Shown here piece by piece: positions 18,076 through 26,175 of a DNA stretch of 64,000 bases. Source of the DNA: Sulfuritalea hydrogenivorans sk43H (lineage in GTDB: Bacteria > Pseudomonadota > Gammaproteobacteria > Burkholderiales > Rhodocyclaceae); NCBI RefSeq assembly GCF_000828635.1, contig NZ_AP012547.1, positions 186,001 to 250,000 of the forward strand, in the 5' to 3' direction. The translations under genes were made by a program, and so were the position numbers. Within the stretch, counting starts at the first letter, position 1; each line of letters begins with the position of its first letter. Below the pieces are notes generated by a model. The model made no database searches, was not told where the DNA came from, and was given only the letters and a program-made list of their open reading frames with translations.

Positions 18076-19434
18076 TTACTGCTGGGTGGTTTCCGCCTTG
18101 ATCGACAGCCATTTTCCGGCGCGCAGCTCGATCACGTACTCCTCCAGCGCTTCGAAGCGATAGGGCTTGCCGGACTGGCGGCCCTGCTCGATCACCACCG
18201 AGCGCACGCCGATGCGATCGCAGGCGGCGGCGAGCGGCTTGCCTTCGGTCCACACGCGGCGCTGCTTGTAGTCCGTGAGGCCCTTCATCGCCACCAGGGT
18301 GCTCTTGGCGAGTTCTTCGCGGCTGATGTCGACGCTGGTCATTTTCCCTTCGCTGCCGCGCACCGTGGCTCGCACGGCGGCGTCGGGCGCGAACATGGCG
18401 ACAATGCCATTGGCGTTGCGCTTCACGATCGCGCCATCGAGCTGGCCCAGCCAGGTCTTGGCGATCGATGTGGGTTCGCATCCCGCGGCCGTGGCGATGA
18501 CCGGTGCCGCGGCGGGCGCTGGCGCGGCGACAGGCGCGGGAGTCGGCGCTGGCGACACGGCGCCCTGCGCGATTGTCGGCGCGACCGGCGCAACCGGTGC
18601 CGGGGGCGGCGGCGACTTGCGCCGCTGCTCCAGTTGCTTCTGGCTTTCCTGATCGGCCGTCTGCGAGTAACGGTCGAGCTCGGCGTCGAACTCGCCGGGA
18701 ACGTAGAAGTTCGGCACCTTGTCGAGCAGCACCGGCATCAGCAGGGTCAGCAGGGCGCGCTCGCGGAAGCCGCTCTTGTTTTCCTTGGGGGGCGGGGCCG
18801 GGGCGCGCACGAAGCCGACTTTCCCGGCATCGATGTCGAGCTTGTTATCGCCGACCTGCATCGTGGTGCCGCCGCGATTGACCTTGTCGTAGGTACCTTC
18901 CTTGTTGGACGTGGCTTTTGCCAGTTCGGCCGAGAGCACATAGGGTTCGTGGTCGGTGCCGCGAATGCCGATGGTGGCCGACGGCGTGACGATGTTGTGG
19001 CCGGAGCGATTGGTGCGGGAGATCCAGCCGCTGATCACCCGCAGCGAACCGGTGAGCAGGCGCACGCTGAAGCTGTCGGTCGGCTTGTCCTCGGCGGCGA
19101 AACGCTCGGCGACAAACTCGGTGCCGGGGCGAACGGCGACCATGCCGGCGTCGTCGGTCTTGAGCACGGCCTCGGCCAGGGCGGGCGCGCGCACTTTTTC
19201 GCCGACGTAGACCACGTCGCCTTCGCGCAGCTTTCTTTCACTGCCGCCGCCCGATGCGGTCAGGTCGCCACGGATGCGGAAGACGGTGGCAAAGGGCTTG
19301 CCGCCCGCCTGTGCGGCGGCACCGGATTCGGCGGCCACCGCATGGAGCGGCAGGAAGCCGCCCAGGAGCAAACAGAAAAGCCCGAGGCCGAAGCTGACCG
19401 TTCCCCGCCTTGTGTTGTTCAACGACCAATCCAT
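18076..19434 (-). CDS. Secreted FecR-domain protein with C-terminal SnoaL/NTF2-like region
   Basis: A 452-residue exported protein. It has an N-terminal signal peptide (GLGLFCLLLGGFLPLHAVAA, starting at the ATG at 19434). A FecR-type domain covers about residues 50-200 (LREGDVVYVGEKVR, VRLLTGSLRVISG, ATIGIRGTDHE). A Pro/Ala-rich linker spans about 285-330, then a ~115-residue domain (LGQLDGAIVKRNANGIVAMF) resembling SnoaL/NTF2-like folds. No sigma/FecI partner or TonB receptor is nearby, so a role in iron signalling is unlikely. An exact copy of the 21-bp repeat (18541-18561) encodes AVSPAPT within the linker. Confidence 0.8.
   Translation of the reverse strand: MDWSLNNTRRGTVSFGLGLFCLLLGGFLPLHAVAAESGAAAQAGGKPFATVFRIRGDLTASGGGSERKLREGDVVYVGEKVRAPALAEAVLKTDDAGMVAVRPGTEFVAERFAAEDKPTDSFSVRLLTGSLRVISGWISRTNRSGHNIVTPSATIGIRGTDHEPYVLSAELAKATSNKEGTYDKVNRGGTTMQVGDNKLDIDAGKVGFVRAPAPPPKENKSGFRERALLTLLMPVLLDKVPNFYVPGEFDAELDRYSQTADQESQKQLEQRRKSPPPPAPVAPVAPTIAQGAVSPAPTPAPVAAPAPAAAPVIATAAGCEPTSIAKTWLGQLDGAIVKRNANGIVAMFAPDAAVRATVRGSEGKMTSVDISREELAKSTLVAMKGLTDYKQRRVWTEGKPLAAACDRIGVRSVVIEQGRQSGKPYRFEALEEYVIELRAGKWLSIKAETTQQ
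18541..18561 (-). repeat. 21-bp dispersed repeat, in the FecR-domain gene
   Basis: Exact match to the consensus, encoding A-V-S-P-A-P-T in the Pro-rich linker. Confidence 0.9.
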
Positions 19435-19520
19435 GCTCTGCCCCTGCGCTTTCCGGAAAATTGAGGAATCGTTTACCACGCTATTCAAGCACACTCGCCG
19501 GCAACCAGCCATGACCTGCG

Positions 19521-20123
19521 TCACGAATGCCCCGCGATTGTCGGCGGCTTACAGCCTGCAAGTTCGTCAGGCGTATTGATGTTGCCGAAGGCCTCCGCCT
19601 CGTCGTCGAAGGCGACTTCGGCGATTTTCAGCGAGGCATGCCAAAGGCCTACCTTGCGCTCGCCCGCTTCGAGAAAGGCGTCGAGCTTCGGCCCCGCATC
19701 GCACCGGACCAGGCTGAAGGCGCGGTGCGCCCGATCGCCGGTGCGCGGGACGGCAAGCTCGGCGTTTTCGGCATCGAGCGCAAGCCGCAGACGCTGCACC
19801 AGGTCGGCGGGCAGAAAGGGCGAGTCACAGGGCGCGGTCATGAGCAGCGGCGTTGCGGCCGCGCCCAGTGCCGCGTGCAGGCCCGCCAGCGGCCCGGCGA
19901 AACCGGAAACCCGGTCCGGCAACACCGGGCAGCCGAATTCCGCATAGCGTTCGAGATTCTGGTTGGCGCTGATCAGCACCGTGCCGACCTGTGGCGCCAG
20001 CCGTTCCAGCACCCATTGCACCAGCGGCCGGCCGTCCAGCAGCTGCAGACCCTTGTCGACGCCGCCCATGCGCCGGCCCTGGCCGCCGGCCAGTATGACT
20101 CCGGTGATATCCCGCTGCGTCAT
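19521..20123 (-). CDS. mobA: Molybdenum cofactor guanylyltransferase
   Basis: A 200-residue enzyme that attaches GMP to molybdopterin to make the bis-MGD cofactor required by formate dehydrogenases. The GTP-binding motif ILAGGQGRRMGGVDKGL is at the N-terminus; PLAGLHAAL and TAPCDSPFLP match the MobA active-site region. The start ATG overlaps the stop of the zinc-ribbon gene upstream (ATGA). Supplying cofactor to the formate dehydrogenase at 31.8-34.8 kb is a reasonable role. Confidence 0.94.
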   Translation of the reverse strand: MTQRDITGVILAGGQGRRMGGVDKGLQLLDGRPLVQWVLERLAPQVGTVLISANQNLERYAEFGCPVLPDRVSGFAGPLAGLHAALGAAATPLLMTAPCDSPFLPADLVQRLRLALDAENAELAVPRTGDRAHRAFSLVRCDAGPKLDAFLEAGERKVGLWHASLKIAEVAFDDEAEAFGNINTPDELAGCKPPTIAGHS

Positions 20124-20830
20124 TGAAGAATGTCCCAGACCATCGCCACGCCATCCAGCATCAGGTCGCCGATGTCGGCGTTGAGCCCGGTACCCCGTTC
20201 GCGCTGGCGCCGGCTGCGTTCGCGTTCGCTGAACAGGATCGTTTCCGCGAGCAGTGCCGGTTCTGTCTGCCGTGCCTGGCCGGCGGCGGCGTGGCGATAG
20301 CCCGAGAGTGCCTTTTCGACGGCCTGCGGATCGAGGATGGCGATCGGCGCGCGGCAATGGCTGCAGGCGCTTTCCTTGCGGATATCCACCGGCGAGCCGC
20401 AGCCCGTGCAGCGCACCACGCCGATGCGAACGCTGATTTCCTTGATCTCTATCGGCGTCAGTTGGCGCACGAAGCCCTTCTCGATCATGAACTGGGAAAA
20501 GGTGATGAAGCGGCCGTGCTGGCCGCAGCGCTGGTAGTTGAACAGCCCGCTCTTGACCCGGTCCTGCGAATGGATCAGGCGTTCGTTGCAGCGCGGGCAG
20601 TGCAACGGGCTGGCCAGCGGCAGGCGCTGGTCGTCGCGATGTTCGTGGATCAGCCTGAAGAGATCGACGACTCCGGCCGGTGCGAGTTGCAGGCTTTCGT
20701 AGTCGTCGAACCAGATGCCCTGGCAGGCGAAGCACAAGTCAAGCTCCACCTCGCCGTCCAGCTTGCGCTTGAAGCGATGCGCCGCCATCGGCGCGCGGCA
20801 GGAAGGGCAAGCGACGAGGGCGGTGTTCAT
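20120..20830 (-). CDS. Zinc-ribbon protein (TFIIB-type zinc finger)
   Basis: A 236-residue protein with three cysteine pairs: CPSCRAP, CFACQGIWFD (together a zf-TFIIB type ribbon), CPRCNERL and CTGCGSPVDI...CSHCRAP. The C-terminal half is helical and charged. The start is the ATG at 20830, six bp after the DsrE-like gene; its stop overlaps the mobA start. Function is unknown. The cysteine layout suggests structural zinc and a nucleic-acid or protein-binding role. Confidence 0.78.
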   Translation of the reverse strand: MNTALVACPSCRAPMAAHRFKRKLDGEVELDLCFACQGIWFDDYESLQLAPAGVVDLFRLIHEHRDDQRLPLASPLHCPRCNERLIHSQDRVKSGLFNYQRCGQHGRFITFSQFMIEKGFVRQLTPIEIKEISVRIGVVRCTGCGSPVDIRKESACSHCRAPIAILDPQAVEKALSGYRHAAAGQARQTEPALLAETILFSERERSRRQRERGTGLNADIGDLMLDGVAMVWDILQ

Positions 20831-20835
20831 GGCGG

Positions 20836-21222
20836 TCAGAACACCAGCGTCGCCCAGTCCGGATCGAGCGTGCGGGCGACGAAAGCGCTGGCGGCGACCG
20901 TACCGTTGTATTCGGGGATCAGCGGTTCGTTTTCGGCGACCAGGGCGCCCATGGCCATGGCGCAGGCGCGAAAGCTGACATCGAGGTTCGCCGCCTGCCG
21001 CATCATGTGATAGATGGAAGTATCGACGCCCGGCCAGGGGCGCAGCGATTCGGCCACGCCGGCCACCAGCAGGCGCACCGCGGGGCCAGCGAAGTGTATT
21101 TCGACTTCGCAGTCGAAGGCCGCGGCGGCGGCGGCGTGCACGAAGGGCGTCGCGCACAGTTGCGGGCGCTCCGGCGTCGCCGACCAGAGCAGGATGGCGA
21201 GTTTTTGGCGATGTTCGCTCAT
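20836..21222 (-). CDS. DsrE-like protein
   Basis: A 128-residue protein with a DsrE/F-like fold pattern: AILLWSATPERPQ, HAAAAAAFDCEVEIHFAGPAV and CAMAMGALVAENEPL. The cysteine in FRACAMAMGA sits where DsrE-family proteins often have a persulfide-carrying cysteine. It heads an operon with the zinc-ribbon gene and mobA. Its ribosome-binding site (GCGGAAAATTGA-ATG) is supplied by the end of the ~150-bp repeat copy C. Participation in sulfur transfer is inference. Confidence 0.75.
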   Translation of the reverse strand: MSEHRQKLAILLWSATPERPQLCATPFVHAAAAAAFDCEVEIHFAGPAVRLLVAGVAESLRPWPGVDTSIYHMMRQAANLDVSFRACAMAMGALVAENEPLIPEYNGTVAASAFVARTLDPDWATLVF

Positions 21223-21226
21223 TCAA

Positions 21227-21383
21227 TTTTCCGCAGATGACGCAGATTTTCGCAGATTAAAACGCGGGACGTCATAGGGTTGGATCTGCTCGCCGACAAA
21301 CCCGATGGGTGATGGGCAGGGCATGCCAGCGGCGTTAATCCATCTGCGAAAATCTGCGAAATCTGCGGATCAACTGATTTTTT
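21227..21383 (+). repeat. Dispersed ~150-bp element with inverted ends, copy C
   Basis: The best-preserved copy. The left end TTTTCCGCAGATGACGCAG and the right end GAAATCTGCGGATCAACTG form an imperfect inverted repeat of about 27 bp (CCGCAGAT...GCAGAT against ATCTGC...ATCTGCGG). The centre has ACCCGATGGGTGATG as in copies A and B. It fills the gap between two co-directional genes. Confidence 0.88.
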
Positions 21384-21388
21384 CAAGC

Positions 21389-21820
21389 TCATTCGAACTC
21401 CGCCGCCGGCTCGATGCGGCGGACATGCTCGCGATAGGCCGCCGCATTCACCAGCCGGCCGCGTTCCGCTGCCCATGCCGATGGCCGGCCGCGCACCATC
21501 CAGCCGGCCTGGTAGGGATCGCGATTGAGCATGGACGGGCGTTCCTCGGCGGCCTCGTTGGCTTCCAGCAGCACGAAGGAAATCGGCGCATGCACGGCGA
21601 GCACGGTCTTGGCGCATTCGACCGTGCCCAGACCGCGCCCCAGCGCCACTTCGGCGCCCTTCGGCTTGGCGGTGAAGCCGATGATGCCGCCGGCGAGATG
21701 CAAGCCGAAACTGCTGGCGCCGATCAGCACCTCGTCACCCGCGACGCGCACCCACATGTCATGCTCCGGATCGTAGAGCAGGTCATCGGGGATGCGGCCG
21801 CGAAAGATTTCCTTTGCCAA
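21389..21820 (-). CDS. GcvH-like lipoyl-domain protein
   Basis: A 143-residue protein similar to the glycine cleavage H protein: DLLYDPEHDMWVRVAGDEV, IGASSFGLHLAGGIIGF, and VECAKTVLAVHAP with the Lys at the lipoylation position, ending LNRDPYQAGWMV. No gcvT or gcvP is nearby, so it may be one of the H-like proteins acting elsewhere (for example lipoate-binding proteins of sulfur metabolism); this is inference. No ATG is available; the TTG at 21820 (LAKEIFRGR) is the likeliest start because upstream sequence overlaps sodC. Confidence 0.78.
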   Translation of the reverse strand: MAKEIFRGRIPDDLLYDPEHDMWVRVAGDEVLIGASSFGLHLAGGIIGFTAKPKGAEVALGRGLGTVECAKTVLAVHAPISFVLLEANEAAEERPSMLNRDPYQAGWMVRGRPSAWAAERGRLVNAAAYREHVRRIEPAAEFE

Positions 21821-21842
21821 GTCGGGCGTCCCGCAACGGGTT

Positions 21843-22376
21843 TCAGTTTGGGTGGATGACGCCGCAGGCCACGCGCTTGCCCGAATTGCCGGCGGGCTGC
21901 GACTTGTAGTCGTCGGGATCGGCATGGATCACCACGCTGCGCTTGAGGATGCCCCTGGCGCCCTCGGCCAGCGTCACCCCATCCAGGTCGGTGATGAGCA
22001 GCGCGTGGCCGGTGGCGTCGGCCACCAGGTTGGGCATGTCGCCGGCATGGCGTTCGGCGGTTTCGTGATGGCCGTGCGGCTTGGCCGCGGGATTGAAATG
22101 GCCCTTGGCGCTGCTGGCATCGGGCGCGCTGCAATCGCCGGCCTCGTGCACGTGGAAGCCGTGCGCGCCCGGCGTCAGCCCGGCAACGCGGGCCTCGATG
22201 CGGACCTTTTCGGCGCCGATGGACTGGAAGCTGACCGTGCCGCTGACCTTGCTGCCGGAGCGGGCTTCGAGCGTGGCGCCGGCCTTCGGGCCGGAGGCAT
22301 CCATCGAGGCGCAGGCGGCGAGCAGGGTGGTCATGGCGGCGAGGCTGGCTATGCGAACTGGTTTGCTGTTCTTCAT
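21843..22376 (-). CDS. sodC: Cu,Zn superoxide dismutase, lipoprotein form
   Basis: A 177-residue periplasmic enzyme. A lipoprotein signal (TTLLAACAS) indicates membrane anchoring. Metal-ligand histidines occur in HGFHVHEAGDC, GHFNP, HAGDMPNL and VIHADPDD; the conserved disulfide Cys and active-site Arg appear in RVACGVI. The start is the ATG at 22376, 22 bp after the tRNA-Sec gene on the same strand, so it may be on the selC transcript. Length is normal. Confidence 0.95.
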   Translation of the reverse strand: MKNSKPVRIASLAAMTTLLAACASMDASGPKAGATLEARSGSKVSGTVSFQSIGAEKVRIEARVAGLTPGAHGFHVHEAGDCSAPDASSAKGHFNPAAKPHGHHETAERHAGDMPNLVADATGHALLITDLDGVTLAEGARGILKRSVVIHADPDDYKSQPAGNSGKRVACGVIHPN

Positions 22377-22398
22377 GAGGTTTTCTCCTTGGTCGGGG

Positions 22399-22494
22399 TG
22401 GCGGAAGAGAGCGGGAGTCGAACCCACCAGGGACCGCATGGCGACCCCTGCCGGTTTTGAAGACCGGCCGCCCCACCGGGGAACGTTCTCTTCC
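22399..22494 (-). tRNA. selC: tRNA-Sec (UCA), selenocysteine
   Basis: A 96-nt gene with encoded GCCA end. The acceptor arm GGAAGAGA pairs with TCTCTTCC over eight bp. The D arm is extended, the anticodon TCA sits in the loop CTTCAAA, the variable arm is long, and the T loop is TTCGACT. These match bacterial tRNA-Sec, which is longer than normal tRNAs. It lies 12 bp after the selB stop. Confidence 0.97.
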
Positions 22495-22506
22495 GTTGTT
22501 CTGTTT

Positions 22507-24465
22507 TTAGTTATCAAGCCATGCATGACCGGTACCGCTGCTGCGCACTACATGCTCGTCACGCACGCGGCGAGTGTAGCCGATGCGGTCGAAGAATTCG
22601 AGGATGTGGATCGCCACCTTGCGTCCGCCGCCGCCATCGTGGTAAATGATGTCGCGCAGGTCGGCGGCGCGCGCAGCGCCATTCTCCGCATCAAGTTCGG
22701 CGATGAGCGACACAAGCCGCGCCACGGCATCGGCCGTGAAGTAATGGTCGTGCGCCACGGGATAGAGTTCGCCGGCCCGCGCCACGCGGCGGAACAGCTG
22801 GCGCACCACGTCTTCGGCGGTGCCTGAGGCCTTCGCCACGTCGCGCACGCGCGGTGGGCCGAAGGGCTGGGCGTCGAGCAGCGGTTTGAGTACTGCAAAC
22901 AGGTCGCGATCGCCGGGAGACAGGCTGGCCTGATGTTCCGGCAGATGCAGCCAGGCGCGCGAGGCGGCCAGCCGGCCGGCGGCGATCAACTCGGCGACCA
23001 GCGCGTCGAAGGCGGCACGGGCCAGCGTCGGCAGCGTCAGTCGGCGCAGGCGTTCGCGCTCGACGCCGACCATGTCCGGCGCGCGCTGGTGTTCCGCCGC
23101 GAGCGCCGCGAGCAGCTTGTCGCCCAAGGCCCGCCAGCTTGCGGCGGCAAAGCCGATCTGCTCATCACCGCTGCGCACGACGCGCAGCGCGGCCTGTTGC
23201 CAGAGCGCCGCCGCGGCTGCGTCGCCAAGATTCCAGTTGGCGGCGAAGCGGATCAGATCGATGCCGGCGGCCGATTGCCCGGCCATGAGGCGCAGGCTGG
23301 TCGCCGGGTCGTCGTCGCGCAGCGCATTCAGCAACGCCAGTCGCGCCGGGCTGCGCTTGTGGCGCGAGGGCGGAAAGCCGTCGAGCACGCGGCCGCCGCC
23401 GATGGTTCGTTGTGCCGAGGCATCGCGCAGCACGAAGCGGTCGCCGCGCACGGCGAGGGTTTCGCGGTCGAGCAGGATCTCCGCCAGCGCCGTCCCGCCA
23501 GCGCCGACTTCAGTGCAGTCGAGCAGTGCGACGCGGCCGGTGATGTCGGTGGCGCCCAGATGCACATGCACCGGCGTCCAGTGCTTGAGCGCCGGCTGCG
23601 TTGACGGGACATGCAGTTCGGCTTGAAAACGCCGCAGCGGATGCGCGGCGGCGGGATCAACGACCCACATGCCGCGCTCGATGTCCTTCTTCTCGAAGTC
23701 GCCGGCCAGCGCCAGCGCACAGCGGTCGCCGGCCTGCCCGTGCTGGGCCGGCCGGTCCTGCACATGCAGGCTTTTCACGCGCACCCTGAGCCCGCCATGA
23801 CCGCCATTGCCCTCGGGCGCGATGATCGCCGTGTCGCCAGCGCCGACTCTTCCCGAGAAGGCGGTGCCGGTGACGACGGTGCCGATGCCGGAGAGCGTGA
23901 AGCAGCGGTCGATGGCGAGACGGAAGCGGCCGTGTTCGGGGAAACCGGCACGGCGCTGGCGATGTGCGGCGGCCGTCGCATCGAGATGTGCGCGCAATGC
24001 CGGCACGCCTTCGCCAGTCGTCGCCGACAGCGCGAATACCGGACTGCCCTCCAGTCGCGTGCCGGCCAGCAGCGCTTCGATTTCGCCGCGCGCTTCGGCG
24101 ACGCGCGCCGCATCGACGGTGTCGCACTTGGTCAGCGCCACCGCGCCGCGATCGAGGCCGAGCAGGTCGAGCAGCTCCAGATGCTCGCGCGTCTGCGGCA
24201 TCGGCCCGTCATCGGCGGCGATCACCAGCAGCACGAAGTCGATGCCGGTGGCGCCGGCCAGCATGTTGTGGATCAGCTTCTCGTGGCCCGGCACGTCGAT
24301 GAAGCCGAGCACCGAACCATCGGCCTGCGGCGCGTAGGCGTAGCCGAGGTCGAGCGTGATGCCGCGCGCCTTCTCCTCCGGCAGGCGGTCCGCATCCACG
24401 CCGGTGAGCGCCTTCACCAGCGTGGTTTTGCCGTGGTCGATGTGACCTGCAGTGCCGATGATCAT
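22507..24465 (-). CDS. selB: Selenocysteine-specific elongation factor
   Basis: A 652-residue GTPase that carries Sec-tRNA to UGA codons by binding the SECIS hairpin. The G1 motif [10 protein letters not shown] is at residues 7-16, then [20 protein letters not shown] and TKCD. C-terminal winged-helix domains are recognisable in the last 200 residues ([36 protein letters not shown]). The start overlaps the stop of the transglutaminase-like gene (ATGA). Two copies of the 21-bp repeat (23489-23509 and 23828-23848) encode EVGAGGTA and RVGAGDTA in beta-domain loops. Confidence 0.96.
   Translation of the reverse strand: MIIGTAGHIDHGKTTLVKALTGVDADRLPEEKARGITLDLGYAYAPQADGSVLGFIDVPGHEKLIHNMLAGATGIDFVLLVIAADDGPMPQTREHLELLDLLGLDRGAVALTKCDTVDAARVAEARGEIEALLAGTRLEGSPVFALSATTGEGVPALRAHLDATAAAHRQRRAGFPEHGRFRLAIDRCFTLSGIGTVVTGTAFSGRVGAGDTAIIAPEGNGGHGGLRVRVKSLHVQDRPAQHGQAGDRCALALAGDFEKKDIERGMWVVDPAAAHPLRRFQAELHVPSTQPALKHWTPVHVHLGATDITGRVALLDCTEVGAGGTALAEILLDRETLAVRGDRFVLRDASAQRTIGGGRVLDGFPPSRHKRSPARLALLNALRDDDPATSLRLMAGQSAAGIDLIRFAANWNLGDAAAAALWQQAALRVVRSGDEQIGFAAASWRALGDKLLAALAAEHQRAPDMVGVERERLRRLTLPTLARAAFDALVAELIAAGRLAASRAWLHLPEHQASLSPGDRDLFAVLKPLLDAQPFGPPRVRDVAKASGTAEDVVRQLFRRVARAGELYPVAHDHYFTADAVARLVSLIAELDAENGAARAADLRDIIYHDGGGGRKVAIHILEFFDRIGYTRRVRDEHVVRSSGTGHAWLDN
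23489..23509 (+). repeat. 21-bp dispersed repeat, first in selB
   Basis: Two mismatches to the consensus. A partial extra copy (CCGCCAGCGCC) lies immediately before it. Confidence 0.85.
23828..23848 (+). repeat. 21-bp dispersed repeat, second in selB
   Basis: Exact match to the consensus. On the coding strand it reads V-G-A-G-D-T-A. Confidence 0.9.
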
Positions 24466-25562
24466 GCGGCGCCGATCTCCTTCGAGCTGAGCTTGTACAC
24501 GAATGTTGCCGGGTCGAGGCTGTCGAGCCGGCCGCTGCTGTTCTCCGCCTGCGGATACATGAAGAAGGGAAGCCTGGCGCCTTTGGAACCCGGAAGAAGG
24601 ATGTCATGGGCAACGTTGTAGGCCAGCCAGTTCATCTCCCAGGCGCCGAACAGTTTTTGCCGGGCGGCAACCACGACGTCGTCCTGCAAGCTGAGGCCGG
24701 GCCTTTCTTCCAGCACCACCTTGCGCACGTCGGCGGGGTCCACCGGCACCCAGCCGAAGTTCGCCAGCCAGACTTCGGCGCGGCAGTGCTGCGCCTTGCT
24801 GATGTCGCCGCTCTTGCCCAGGCTCTTGTAGCCGAACTTCGAATCCGCCACGCGCACGCCATACACGTCGCGCGCCGGCAGGCCCACGGAACGGGCGAGT
24901 CCGACATAGAGCGCGTTGAGGTCGGCGCACTTGCCCGAGAGGTTGCCCGATTCGAGCATGCCGCGAATGTCGCCGGTGCCGCAGCCGCGGGTCTTGGGGT
25001 TGCGCGCCGTGTTGTCCACCACCCATTCGTAGATTGCCCGCGCCTTGTCGAGGTCGGTGGCAGCGCCCTGGGTAATCTCCAGCGCGGTCTTTTTCACGAT
25101 GCCGCCGGTCGGCAGCAGTTCGGTGGCGCGCGTATAGAGTGTGCGACTGGCCCGGTCCAGCGGCGCCACCTTGCCCGGTCGCGCCAGGTCGATGGCGCGG
25201 TCGCGCGTGGCGAAGCGGCTCACCACTTCCAGCACCGGCGCCGGCTCACCGGCATCCCACTGCGCGGCCAGCATCTGCGCGCCATAGACCGGATCGCGCA
25301 GCTGACTTACGGCGGCGGCGTTGCCTTGCCAGAGGTTGCCCATCGGCCTGATCCAGGCGGCATCCTCCACCGCGGGCAAGGGCAGCCACAGGCGCGGCGC
25401 GCCATGGGCGGCCGAGAGTTCGACGCGACTGGTGACTTCGAAGACGCGCCAGCCGTTGGCAGGGGAGGGGTTGAAGCCGCCCTCGGCAGCGAGGGCAAAG
25501 CGCGGTGCGGCGAGCGCGGCGGCGGAAAGTGTTGCGGTCTTGATGAAGGAACGACGGTCCAT
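24462..25562 (-). CDS. Exported transglutaminase-like protein
   Basis: A 366-residue protein with a twin-arginine-like N-terminus (MDRRSFIKTATLSAAALAAP). The transglutaminase-like core has the catalytic cysteine in GNLSGKCADLNALYVGLAR, the histidine in KAQHCRAEVWL and the acidic VPVDPADVRK segment. The start is the ATG at 25562, with GGAG upstream. It is sandwiched between tlpA and selB with a four-base overlap, so it is part of the sel operon. Its role may be proteolytic or cross-linking in the periplasm; there is no direct link to selenium chemistry. Confidence 0.85.
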   Translation of the reverse strand: MDRRSFIKTATLSAAALAAPRFALAAEGGFNPSPANGWRVFEVTSRVELSAAHGAPRLWLPLPAVEDAAWIRPMGNLWQGNAAAVSQLRDPVYGAQMLAAQWDAGEPAPVLEVVSRFATRDRAIDLARPGKVAPLDRASRTLYTRATELLPTGGIVKKTALEITQGAATDLDKARAIYEWVVDNTARNPKTRGCGTGDIRGMLESGNLSGKCADLNALYVGLARSVGLPARDVYGVRVADSKFGYKSLGKSGDISKAQHCRAEVWLANFGWVPVDPADVRKVVLEERPGLSLQDDVVVAARQKLFGAWEMNWLAYNVAHDILLPGSKGARLPFFMYPQAENSSGRLDSLDPATFVYKLSSKEIGAA

Positions 25563-25578
25563 GGTTTTCTCCGGGGAA

Positions 25579-26103
25579 TTAGTTGATGAGTTTTTTGAGT
25601 TGTTGGTCAATGGCGGGCGCATCCCAGTCGATGGCACCCATGCCGCGCGCGACGATGCGATGGCGGCGATCGAGGACGACACTGGTCGGCAGCATGCGCG
25701 CCCCCCAGGCCCGGCTGATGGTCTGCTCGCGGTCATGCAATACCGCCAGGGTCTGCTGGTCGGGCAGCGCTTCCCAGAGGAATTCCTCGACCCGCTTGGC
25801 ATTGTCGGCGACGGCGACGGTCAGCACGGTCAGGCCCTGCGCCTGCCAGCGCTTGGCGAGGCGGGCGAGCGAGGGCATTTCCTCGCGGCAGGGTTCGCAC
25901 CAGGTCGCCCAGAAATTCACCACGACCGGCTGGCCCCTGTGTTGGGCAAGGGCTTGGGTCAGGCGTGGGTCGGCGGTCGTTGGCGCGCTGCGGGCTGTGA
26001 CTGTTTTCAGCGCAGGCGGCGGGGCGGCCCAGACCGGCCCTTGCAGCAGCAAACAGATAAGTGGTGGGGCTGCCGCCAAAGCGAAAAGACGTCTGTACAT
26101 CAT
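25579..26103 (-). CDS. TlpA-like periplasmic thioredoxin
   Basis: A 174-residue exported thioredoxin-fold protein. The signal peptide covers about residues 1-26. The redox motif is NFWATWCEPCREEMPSL and the cis-proline is in RMLPTSVVLD. It ends 16 bp before the transglutaminase-like start. Such proteins reduce specific periplasmic disulfides; the substrate is unknown. Confidence 0.9.
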   Translation of the reverse strand: MMYRRLFALAAAPPLICLLLQGPVWAAPPPALKTVTARSAPTTADPRLTQALAQHRGQPVVVNFWATWCEPCREEMPSLARLAKRWQAQGLTVLTVAVADNAKRVEEFLWEALPDQQTLAVLHDREQTISRAWGARMLPTSVVLDRRHRIVARGMGAIDWDAPAIDQQLKKLIN

Positions 26104-26175
26104 GAGCTCCCGTTGAACTGCAACCGCCGCGGAGCGGAAACCACCGCGGCTTACGATGCTCCCGAGGGAGCGGCC

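Noticed and set aside
18076-19434. FecR-type anti-sigma regulator of iron uptake
   Set aside because: It has a cleavable signal and no FecI-type sigma factor or TonB receptor nearby; only the domain name is shared.
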